DNA from: Pelomonas sp047654805
Lineage (GTDB): Bacteria > Pseudomonadota > Gammaproteobacteria > Burkholderiales > Burkholderiaceae_C
DNA: 64,000 bases
Assembly (NCBI RefSeq): GCF_047654805.1
Contig: NZ_JASGIV010000001.1
Span: 1,054,001 to 1,118,000, forward strand
Direction of reading: 5' to 3'
Both the position numbers and the translations under genes were made by a program. The notes under the pieces are model-generated. The model made no database searches. It saw nothing but the letters and a program-made list of their open reading frames with translations, and was not told where the DNA came from. Positions 35,408 through 42,158 of this stretch are shown here, one piece after another. Numbering within the stretch: the first letter of the stretch is position 1; every line of letters begins with the position of its first letter.

Positions 35408-36208
35408 ATGGCCGAGATCACTGCAGCGCTCGACGAGGGCGGCGCCAACACCCTGTTCAACGCCGCGTTGTCGCTGGTGCCCCTGCCGCCCCAGAGCGGC
35501 AGCGCCAGCTTCGGTCCTTTCGTGGCCAGCTACACCGCCAGTGCCAGCTTCGTGCATGGGTCCATCGACCTTATCGCGCCCAATACTGTGCGGGTCGCGA
35601 ACCTGCGGCTGAACTGGCACGTGTCACTGAGCTTCGGCATCGACTTGAACAGCTTCCTGCCCAGCTTCTGCCTGCCGCAGGTGTGCGTGGACATCCCCTG
35701 CGTGGGTCGCGTGTGCACGCCCCGCGTGTGCATCAGTTGGCCCACCATCACGGTGCCCGTGTCGCTGGGCGACTTCGTCGAGGCCACCGCTGACTTCGGG
35801 CTGGACATCGCGCTCGTGGGCGGCCAATGGCGCGTGCGTGCAGTGGTGCAGAACGTGTCGCAGCTGCAGTTCGGCCCGGCGACGGCAGGCATGCTGGTGC
35901 TCATAGGCTTGGCCATCACCCCGTTGCTGCTGGCCATCCCTTTCATCGGCCCCTTCGTCGCCATCGCGGTCAACGCCATCCTTGCGGCCATCGGCGTCGC
36001 CGGCCTGCTGGGCTTCCTTGGCCCCATCGTCTCGCCCTTTGTCAGCGGACTGGTGATCCCCATCTACAACCAGCCCCAGCACTTCCAGGTGCTGCCGGCA
36101 GCGGGACCGAACGATCCGGCGGTGTTCGTCACGCTTGACAGCGTGACCGCTGCCATCCAGAGCACTGACGAGGACGAACTCGTCCTGGGCGTGGACATCT
36201 CGGCCTGA
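35408..36208 (+). CDS. Unknown protein B of a three-gene operon, with hydrophobic hairpin
   Basis: A 266-residue protein of unknown family with AAGGAG upstream. No signal peptide. Residues 1-155 are beta-rich and contain a Cys-dense segment (FCLPQVCVDIPCVGRVC, five Cys with those that follow). Residues about 160-220 are a roughly 60-residue hydrophobic block broken by Pro and Gly (LVLIGLAITPLLLAIPF; AVNAILAAIGVAGLLGF), compatible with a membrane-inserting helical hairpin inside an otherwise soluble protein. The C-terminus is acidic (STDEDELVLGVDIS). An N-terminal DEGGANTLF recalls HESALNDML of protein A, so A and B may be distant paralogues. Confidence 0.75.
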   Translation: MAEITAALDEGGANTLFNAALSLVPLPPQSGSASFGPFVASYTASASFVHGSIDLIAPNTVRVANLRLNWHVSLSFGIDLNSFLPSFCLPQVCVDIPCVGRVCTPRVCISWPTITVPVSLGDFVEATADFGLDIALVGGQWRVRAVVQNVSQLQFGPATAGMLVLIGLAITPLLLAIPFIGPFVAIAVNAILAAIGVAGLLGFLGPIVSPFVSGLVIPIYNQPQHFQVLPAAGPNDPAVFVTLDSVTAAIQSTDEDELVLGVDISA

Positions 36209-36222
36209 CGGAGCGAACCACC

Positions 36223-36888
36223 ATGCAACACCTCGATACCCTGGACAGCCGTGCCCTGCATGCCGTGGACTGCTATGGCCAGCGCTTCATGCGCGAGGGC
36301 GCCTACGCCTACCATGTGCTGCCCGCCGGTGGCGGCGCCATGAACCTGGAGCGGCCATTCAAGATCGATGTCGCGGCCCGCAAGAGCGACGGCAAGATGA
36401 CGCAGCACCATGTGACGCTGCGTTGGGATGGCAAGGCCTTCATCCCCGAGCTTCAGGAGCTGCGCATCGAGGCTGGCGATCTCGTCAGCTGGAACTGTCC
36501 CGACCAGAAGGCGCCAGCCTTCGAGGTGGCAGGCGACAAGAGCTTCTTCGGCAGCAGCTCGCTCGTCAACGAATGTGGCTACAGCCACGCCTTCGGCCTG
36601 CCGGGTACCTACCGCTGGGGTGATGCTCACGGTTCGGGCCTGGCCGGTGTGGTGCGCGTGAAGGAAGTGCGCTGCGAGAAGCGCGAAGACCTCGCCCACT
36701 GGCGCGCTGCCCTGTCCAAGGCGGCCCTCGTGATGATCAACCATGGCAAGGCGGAGCCTGCCGAGGTGGACATCGTCGTCGGCCAGACGGTCTATTTCGC
36801 GATCGTGACCGGGCCAGGCATCACCGTTACCGATTCACGGTTGGCTGCGGCGCAGTGCGGGAGCGGGGGGAGGCCGAAGTCGGCTTGA
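36223..36888 (+). CDS. Cupredoxin-like protein C of a three-gene operon
   Basis: A 221-residue protein 14 bases after protein B. Residues about 70-145 look like a cupredoxin fold: ELQELRIEAGDLVSWNCPDQ and the loop NECGYSHAFGLPGTYRW ending in GVVRV. A Cys and a His sit where type-1 copper ligands occur, but the usual first His (in the W...PH.V strand) is missing (APAFEV), so copper binding is uncertain. Residues about 165-205 begin a second similar unit (EVDIVVGQTVYFAIVTGPG) that stops short, ending in a Gly-rich tail. There is no signal peptide, odd for a copper protein. The gene ends 47 bases from the 4.5S RNA 3-prime side. Confidence 0.7.
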   Translation: MQHLDTLDSRALHAVDCYGQRFMREGAYAYHVLPAGGGAMNLERPFKIDVAARKSDGKMTQHHVTLRWDGKAFIPELQELRIEAGDLVSWNCPDQKAPAFEVAGDKSFFGSSSLVNECGYSHAFGLPGTYRWGDAHGSGLAGVVRVKEVRCEKREDLAHWRAALSKAALVMINHGKAEPAEVDIVVGQTVYFAIVTGPGITVTDSRLAAAQCGSGGRPKSA

Positions 36889-36934
36889 AGCGGAGTCGGC
36901 CCGGAGGTTGCCGAACCACGCCTGCGGATGCAGG

Positions 36935-37040
36935 AAAAAGAGGTGACGAGCCTTACCCCCGGCACTGGTTGCAACGCTTAGGGCTGCTTGGTTCCCCACC
37001 TGACCCGGTTGGGCGCGCTTCCATGCGGGGAGGCCCGTCG
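36935..37040 (-). ncRNA. ffs: 4.5S RNA (signal recognition particle RNA)
   Basis: On the minus strand the SRP core reads GGGTCAGGTGGGGAACCAAG followed by CAGCCC: the conserved GTCAGGT and AAGCAGCC strands flank a GGAA tetraloop, as in bacterial small SRP RNAs that bind Ffh. Flanking stems close well: GACGGGCC (from 37039) pairs with GGCTCGTC (to 36945), and CCCCGCA with TGCCGGGG. A T5 run at 36935-36939 follows. The estimated RNA is about 97-100 nt plus tail. It lies between the SirB2-like gene and the cupredoxin-like gene, close to dnaX, a frequent neighbour. Confidence 0.92.
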
Positions 37041-37046
37041 AGCGAG

Positions 37047-37075
37047 ATTCTAACCGGGCAGGAACTGGCGGTTGA
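37047..37075 (-). promoter_or_regulatory. Probable promoter of the 4.5S RNA
   Basis: On the minus strand TAGAAT (37047-37052) lies seven bases before the predicted RNA 5-prime end; TCAACC (37070-37075) is a weak -35 at 17-base spacing. The -10 overlaps the TAG stop of the SirB2-like gene. Confidence 0.55.
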
Positions 37076-37436
37076 CGGACAAGTCCATGGCCAGGGCCAG
37101 CAGCGCGAGCGCGGTGAGGTAGCCCAGCAGGTGCAGACGTGCCTGGCTCATTGCCCAGTGGCCGCAGATCAGGTAGCCCACCAATGCGACGAGCTTGGCG
37201 CCCAGCCACCAGTTGCGCACCGGGTGATAGCCGATGGCGCCCCACAGGCTCAGTCCGGTGACGACGAGGCAGGCGTTGACGCCGAACACCAGTACCAGCA
37301 AGCGAGCGTCCTTGGCCACGGCCTGCAGCCGTGGCGTGCCGAACTGGAACAGCAGGCCGCGCACGAAGAACAGGCCCACGCTGCACCAGGCAAGCAGCAC
37401 ATGCCACTGGACCATCTGGGTGTAGAACCACGTCAT
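37050..37436 (-). CDS. SirB2-family membrane protein
   Basis: A 128-residue hydrophobic protein with about four transmembrane helices (WHVLLAWCSVGLFFVRGLLF; LLVLVFGVNACLVVTGLSLW; LGAKLVALVGYLICGHWAM; LLGYLTALALLALAMDLSV). It fits the SirB2 invasion-regulator-like family, whose biochemical role is unknown. The 4.5S RNA promoter lies in its last codons. Confidence 0.75.
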   Translation of the reverse strand: MTWFYTQMVQWHVLLAWCSVGLFFVRGLLFQFGTPRLQAVAKDARLLVLVFGVNACLVVTGLSLWGAIGYHPVRNWWLGAKLVALVGYLICGHWAMSQARLHLLGYLTALALLALAMDLSVNRQFLPG

Positions 37437-37603
37437 TTCAGGCGTGTCGTTGCGCAGGCCGAGCGCAGGGCTGCGCCCGAGCCGGCCCGCCTTGGGCGAC
37501 GTGCTAGCGGCTCAGCCCCGCAGGCATTGCCGTCCCGCAGCGCGGGACGACCGGACTTGCCCGCAGTCAGCGTGGCTGGGCTGGGCGCGGGGTTGTCCAT
37601 TCC

Positions 37604-38713
37604 TCAGCGTAGCGCGAGGTCGTCTTCGCTGAAGCGGATGCCCAGAGGCTCGATCAGCAACTGCTTCTCGCCGGCCTCCACCGAGCCGGCCACCCAGGCG
37701 TCGATGCCGCAGTCGCGGGCGACCTGCGCGGTGCGCTCGGCGTCCCCGGCCTTGACGAAGATCGCGAAGCCGGCGCCCATGTTCAGCGTGGAATAGGCTT
37801 CGCGGTCGTCCTGGCCGGCTTCCTTCTGGATGAAGGCCAGCACGGCTGTCTTGGGCGGCACGGTGTGGATGCGGTAGGTGAGGGCGCTGGGGTGCCGCAG
37901 CAGCTTGCGCCAGCCGTGGCCAGTGATGTTGGCGCAGTAGTGCGGCGCGATGCCGGCCTTCCACAGCGCTTCGGTGACGGGCGAGTACAGCGCGGTGGGG
38001 GCCAGCAGGGCCTCGCCATAGCTCAGGCCAGGCTCGATCTCGGTCAGGTAACCCTGGGGCAGGCGCTCGGCCAGCTTGCGCGCGAGGCTCAGGCCGTTGG
38101 CGTGGATACCGCTGGAGGCCAGCAGCACGATGGCATCGCCGGCACCCAGCTTGTCGCCCACAGACAGCCGTTCCTTGGGGTTGATGAGGCCGGTGCAGGA
38201 CGCCGCCAGGTCGATGCGGCCGTCCTCCACGATGCCGGCCAGCGCCGGCGTCTCGCCGCCGCCCCAGGCGACCTGGCAGGTGTCGCAGGCCGCCTTCCAG
38301 CCAGCCACCAGCGCTTGCGCGCGCTGTGCGTCGCCGAACCAGTCGCTGCCGCCGGCAGCCCAGTAGGCCTGCACAACCAGCGGCGTTGCACCCACGGTGA
38401 TGAGGTCGTTGACCGCCATCGCGATGGTGTCCTGCGCGATGCCGGCGAAGAAGCTCTTGCCGGTCAGCTTGGCCATCTCGTCGGCTACCAGGGTCTTGGT
38501 ACCCAGGCATTCGACGATGGAGGCGATGTAGAACGGCCCCACGTCCACGACGTAGGCCGACTCGCCGCGCGAGGCCTTCACCTCGCTGAAGCCATGCCCG
38601 GCGAGGTGGGAAGCCGTGGCGGCGGCGGCGCGCTGGGCCGTGATCTTCAGAGGGTCGATCAGGTCGTAGTTGACGCCGGCTTGGTCGTAGGTGAGGGGGG
38701 CTTGCGAGGTCAT
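37604..38713 (-). CDS. AIR-synthase-like (PurM superfamily) protein
   Basis: A 369-residue PurM-fold protein. The N-terminal Tyr-Asp-Gln-Ala-Gly-Val pattern (YDQAGVNYDLIDPLK), the ND(L/I)ITVGATPL block, WGGGETPAL and the C-terminal NMGAGFAIFV block match AIR synthetase (FGAM plus ATP to AIR). However the signature STDGVGTKL of PurM reads IVECLGTKT here, and overall divergence is high, so it may be a divergent PurM or a paralogue acting on another substrate. It is divergent from dnaX with 45 bases between starts. Confidence 0.75.
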   Translation of the reverse strand: MTSQAPLTYDQAGVNYDLIDPLKITAQRAAAATASHLAGHGFSEVKASRGESAYVVDVGPFYIASIVECLGTKTLVADEMAKLTGKSFFAGIAQDTIAMAVNDLITVGATPLVVQAYWAAGGSDWFGDAQRAQALVAGWKAACDTCQVAWGGGETPALAGIVEDGRIDLAASCTGLINPKERLSVGDKLGAGDAIVLLASSGIHANGLSLARKLAERLPQGYLTEIEPGLSYGEALLAPTALYSPVTEALWKAGIAPHYCANITGHGWRKLLRHPSALTYRIHTVPPKTAVLAFIQKEAGQDDREAYSTLNMGAGFAIFVKAGDAERTAQVARDCGIDAWVAGSVEAGEKQLLIEPLGIRFSEDDLALR

Positions 38714-38722
38714 GGGGCGGGA

Positions 38723-38750
38723 TTATCCGCGGTGCACCCGCCCATAGAAT
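38723..38750 (+). promoter_or_regulatory. Probable dnaX promoter, almost leaderless
   Basis: TAGAAT at 38745-38750 with TTATCC (weak) at 38723-38728, 16-base spacing. It predicts transcription from about 38757, two bases before the dnaX ATG. No ribosome-binding site lies in front of that ATG, consistent with a leaderless mRNA. Confidence 0.45.
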
Positions 38751-38758
38751 CTCTCCCC

Positions 38759-40678
38759 ATGAGTTACCAGGTCCTGGCCCGCAAATACCGTCCGCAGAGT
38801 TTCGAGCAGCTCGTCGGCCAGGAGCACGTCGTCCAAGCCCTCGCCAACGCGCTGACGCAAGGTCGACTGCACCATGCTTACCTCTTCACCGGCACCCGCG
38901 GCGTCGGCAAGACGACGGTATCGCGCATCCTGGCCAAGAGCCTGAACTGCACGGGAGCGGATGGGACCGGCGGCATCACGGCGCAGCCCTGCGGCGTATG
39001 CGCGGCCTGTCGCGACATCGACGCCGGCCGCTTCGTCGACTACGTCGAGCTGGACGCGGCGTCCAACCGCGGCGTCGAGGAGATCTCGCAGCTGCTGGAT
39101 CAGGCCGTCTACAAGCCGGTCGTTGGCCGCTTCAAGGTCTACATGATCGACGAAGTGCACATGCTGTCGAACACCGCGTTCAACGCGATGCTGAAGACGC
39201 TGGAGGAGCCGCCCGAGTACCTGAAGTTCGTGCTGGCGACGACCGACCCGCAGAAGGTGCCGGTCACGGTGCTGTCGCGCTGCCTGCAGTTCAACCTGCG
39301 CCCGATGGCCGCGGCCGACGTGCAGATGCACCTGGGCAATGTGCTGGGCGCCGAGAGCGTGCCGGCTGAAGGCGGCGCGCTGCGGCTGCTGTCGCGCGCC
39401 GCGCGCGGTTCCATGCGCGATGCGCTGTCGCTGACCGACCAGGCCATCGCCTTCGGCGCGGGCTCGCTGACCGAGGCCGGCGTGCGCCAGATGCTGGGCA
39501 GCGTGGATCGCGGCCATGTCGTGGCCATCGTCGATGCGCTGGTAGCGGCCAGTGGCGAGGCCGTCGTGGCCCAGGCCGATGCGCTGCGCGGCGCAGGACT
39601 GTCGGCAGCGGGCACGCTGGAGGACCTCGCCACGCTGTTCCAGCAGATGGCCCTGGCCCAGGCCGCGCCGACCGCGCTGGACGATGCCGACAACGAGACC
39701 GCCGAGATCCGCCGCCTGGCTGCCGCGCTGCCGGCCGACGAGATCCAGCTGATGTACAGCATGGCCCTGCATGGTCGCGCCGAGTTGCATCTGGCGCCCG
39801 ACGAGTACGCCGGCCTGCTGATGGTGCTGCTGCGCATGCTGGCCTTCCGCCCCGCGGGCACGCAGCCCAGGCCGGTCAAGGCAGCGGCGTTGGTGCGCCC
39901 GCCGGCAGTGGCCAAGGCCGCCGTCGCGGTGCCGCTGCCCAAGTTCGCGCCCCCTCCTGCGCCGGTCGCCGCGCCGATCCCCGCGCCAGTGGTGGTAGCG
40001 GCCGTGCAGCCAACGGCGCCGACACCGACACCGACACCTCAGGCCGCTGAGCCTGCGGCCGTCGTCGCCGCGCCTGCAGTGGTCGAGCCGTCGACGCCCA
40101 GGCTGAGCGACCGGCTGCGCCCGCGCCCTGTGGAGCGCGAGGCCGGGGCCGAGGATGACCAGGCCTTCGACGGCCAGCCGCCCGACGACGCGCCACCTCC
40201 CTGGATGGAAGCCGATGGCGCGCCCGTCGCCGCCACAGCGCCCGAGCCACGCGGCGAGCCCGAGGCGCCCCGGCGCGCGGTGCTGCGGGAGACGCCGGAG
40301 GGCGCCCGCTGGGCCGAGCGCATCGCGGCGCTCAGCCTGCCGGGCATGACCGGTGAGCTGGCCCGCCAGGCCCAGGCCCTGGCCTGCGACAGCGTCGATG
40401 GCCGCGAGGTCTGGAAGCTGCGCATCGAGCGCGAATCGCTGCGCGCGCCGGCCCTCGTCGCCAAGCTCGAGGCGGCGATGAACGCCAGGCTGGAGATCGA
40501 GGCCGGCGTGGCTGAGGACTCCATTGCGTTGCGTACCGTCGCACGTGCCGAAGCGCAGCAGCGCGCGGCCGAAGACCTGGCCGCCGGACACCCGATGACG
40601 CGGACGCTGTTGTCCCAATTCCCGTCGGCACGCATCCTGCCGGGCTCCGTGCAGCCCGTGCTGACACCCTCAAACTGA
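38759..40678 (+). CDS. dnaX: DNA polymerase III tau/gamma subunit
   Basis: A 639-residue clamp-loader ATPase. The start MSYQVLARKYRPQSF is the family N-terminus; a long in-frame extension to the left is antisense to the AIR-synthase-like gene and is rejected. Motifs: Walker A GTRGVGKT (45-52), zinc Cys64, 78, 81 and 84, Walker B MIDEVHML, and VLSRCLQF (SRC). After about residue 370 comes a Pro/Ala/Val linker and the tau C-terminal domain that binds polymerase alpha. I see no A-rich slippery site, so a separate gamma form is not evident. Followed by ybaB and recR. Confidence 0.96.
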   Translation: MSYQVLARKYRPQSFEQLVGQEHVVQALANALTQGRLHHAYLFTGTRGVGKTTVSRILAKSLNCTGADGTGGITAQPCGVCAACRDIDAGRFVDYVELDAASNRGVEEISQLLDQAVYKPVVGRFKVYMIDEVHMLSNTAFNAMLKTLEEPPEYLKFVLATTDPQKVPVTVLSRCLQFNLRPMAAADVQMHLGNVLGAESVPAEGGALRLLSRAARGSMRDALSLTDQAIAFGAGSLTEAGVRQMLGSVDRGHVVAIVDALVAASGEAVVAQADALRGAGLSAAGTLEDLATLFQQMALAQAAPTALDDADNETAEIRRLAAALPADEIQLMYSMALHGRAELHLAPDEYAGLLMVLLRMLAFRPAGTQPRPVKAAALVRPPAVAKAAVAVPLPKFAPPPAPVAAPIPAPVVVAAVQPTAPTPTPTPQAAEPAAVVAAPAVVEPSTPRLSDRLRPRPVEREAGAEDDQAFDGQPPDDAPPPWMEADGAPVAATAPEPRGEPEAPRRAVLRETPEGARWAERIAALSLPGMTGELARQAQALACDSVDGREVWKLRIERESLRAPALVAKLEAAMNARLEIEAGVAEDSIALRTVARAEAQQRAAEDLAAGHPMTRTLLSQFPSARILPGSVQPVLTPSN

Positions 40679-40691
40679 CAAGGACACGATC

Positions 40692-41018
40692 ATGATGAAA
40701 GGCCAACTCGCCGGCTTGATGAAGCAAGCCCAGGCGATGCAGGACAACCTGAAGAAGGCTCAGGAAGAGCTCGCCAACATCGAGGTGGAGGGCCAGAGCG
40801 GCGCCGGCCTCGTGAAGGTGGTCATGACCTGCAAGAACGAGGTCCGCCGCGTGACCATCGATCCCAGCCTGCTGGCCGACGACAAGGACATGCTGGAGGA
40901 CCTGGTCGCCGCAGCCTTCAATGACGCCGTGCGCCGTGCCGAGGCCACCAGTGCCGAGAAGATGGGCAAGCTGACCGCGGGCATGCCCCTGCCGCCCGGC
41001 ATGAAATTCCCGTTCTGA
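40692..41018 (+). CDS. ybaB: YbaB/EbfC nucleoid-associated protein
   Basis: A 108-residue YbaB/EbfC protein, a dimeric DNA-binding nucleoid protein. It starts MMKGQLAGLMKQAQAMQDNL, with the family AQEELANIEVEGQSGAGLVKV and ADDKDMLEDLVAAAFNDAVRRAE. An AAGGA-type site precedes the start. It sits 13 bases after dnaX and before recR, the standard order. Confidence 0.95.
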   Translation: MMKGQLAGLMKQAQAMQDNLKKAQEELANIEVEGQSGAGLVKVVMTCKNEVRRVTIDPSLLADDKDMLEDLVAAAFNDAVRRAEATSAEKMGKLTAGMPLPPGMKFPF

Positions 41019-41066
41019 TGGACCACTCCCGAGGCGCTTCCCGCCTCCGCCTAGAGGGGGAGCAGT

Positions 41067-41094
41067 CCGTGGCCCGGCAAAGCCGGTTTCACGG
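41067..41094. repeat. Nested-hairpin intergenic repeat, copy 1
   Basis: Core CCGGCAAAGCCGG (41074-41086) forms a 5-bp hairpin with loop AAA, enclosed by an outer pair CCGTG/CACGG (41067-41071 with 41090-41094). The same core with a different but still complementary outer pair is found at 52813-52851. It lies in the 136-base gap between ybaB and recR. Confidence 0.5.
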
Positions 41095-41154
41095 CTGCCG
41101 CCTGACGGGATCGCGCCTGCGGCGGCGATCAATTGCTGACGGCGTGGTTGCGGC

Positions 41155-41736
41155 TTGAACGCACTGGATTCACTTGTCGAGGCGCTGAAGCGCCTGCCTG
41201 GCGTGGGCCAGAAATCGGCCCAGCGCATGGCCTACCACCTGCTGCAGCATGACCGGCAGGCCATGCCTCGCCTGGCCGAGGCGCTGACGATTGCCGGCGA
41301 GCGCATCAAGCATTGCGAGCGCTGCCACACCTTCAGCGAGACGCCGGTCTGCGGGGTCTGCGCAGACGACGAGCGCGACGCGCGGCTGCTTTGCGTCGTC
41401 GAGACGCCGGCGGACCAGGCTGCACTGGAGCGCACAGGGTCCTATCGCGGCTACTACTTTGTGCTGCTGGGGCGGCTGAGCCCGCTGGACGGGGTCGGCA
41501 CGCGCCAGATCGGTGCGGCCGAACTGCTCGCGCGGGCGGCGGAGGTGGGCGTCGAGGAAGTCATCCTCGCCACCAGCTTCACCGCCGAAGGTGAGGCCAC
41601 GGCCCATGTGCTCGCCGAGGCGCTGCGCGTGCGCGGCATCAAGTCCACCCGCCTGGCGCGCGGTGTGCCGGTGGGCAGCGAGCTCGAATATGTGGACCTG
41701 GGCACGATCGCCCACGCCCTCAGCGACCGTCGATAG
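41155..41736 (+). CDS. recR: Recombination protein RecR
   Basis: A 193-residue RecR of the RecFOR pathway, which loads RecA at gaps. Domains: helix-hairpin-helix (RLPGVGQKSAQRMAYHLL), four-Cys zinc finger (CERCHTFSETPVCGVC), TOPRIM (LLCVVETPADQAALERTG; LATSFTAEGEATA). The start is TTG at 41155: an in-frame stop at 41137-41139 leaves no earlier choice and the N-terminus aligns with the family. No good ribosome-binding site precedes it. Confidence 0.94.
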   Translation: MNALDSLVEALKRLPGVGQKSAQRMAYHLLQHDRQAMPRLAEALTIAGERIKHCERCHTFSETPVCGVCADDERDARLLCVVETPADQAALERTGSYRGYYFVLLGRLSPLDGVGTRQIGAAELLARAAEVGVEEVILATSFTAEGEATAHVLAEALRVRGIKSTRLARGVPVGSELEYVDLGTIAHALSDRR

Positions 41737-41750
41737 AACGAGGAAACGCC

Positions 41751-42143
41751 ATGACCATTGCCCAGATTTGCCTGCTCGTCGCCTGCCTGCTGCCCATTGG
41801 CTGCGCTGGCCTGGCCAAGTCCAAGGGCTTCGGCAAGCGGCGCCGTGATGGCGGCTTCGACAACCACCAGCCACGCGAGTGGCTGGCGAAGCTGGCAGGC
41901 TGGCAGGCTCGAGCCAATGCGGCCCAGGCCAACAGCTGGGAGGCCCTGCCAATCTTCATCGCCGGCCTGTTCGTGGCCTACCAGCACCAGGCTGCGCAGG
42001 CCACCGTGGACCTGCTGGCGCTGGGCTTCATCGCTGCACGGCTGGCCTATGTGGCCCTCTACGTGGCCGACCAGGCCTCGCTGCGTTCGCTGCTGTGGGC
42101 GGCCGGCATGGCCGCCAGCGTGGGGCTGTTCTTCGCGCGCTGA
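41751..42143 (+). CDS. MAPEG-family membrane protein
   Basis: A 130-residue membrane protein with about four helices. It resembles bacterial MAPEG (membrane-associated eicosanoid/glutathione) proteins: NHQPREWLAKLAGWQARANAAQANSWEALPIF is the characteristic N-x-x-x-(W)EA-x-P region, followed by VDLLALGFIAARLAYVALYVAD. It is 14 bases after recR with GAGGAA upstream. Enzymatic activity is not predictable. Confidence 0.85.
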   Translation: MTIAQICLLVACLLPIGCAGLAKSKGFGKRRRDGGFDNHQPREWLAKLAGWQARANAAQANSWEALPIFIAGLFVAYQHQAAQATVDLLALGFIAARLAYVALYVADQASLRSLLWAAGMAASVGLFFAR

Positions 42144-42158
42144 GGCCGGCTGACCTGT

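Noticed and set aside
37865..38758. N-terminal extension of the dnaX frame
   Set aside because: Antisense to the AIR-synthase-like gene; the true DnaX N-terminus MSYQVLARKYRPQ is at 38759.
38759..40678. Programmed frameshift in dnaX to make gamma
   Set aside because: No A-rich slippery heptamer was found in the expected region.
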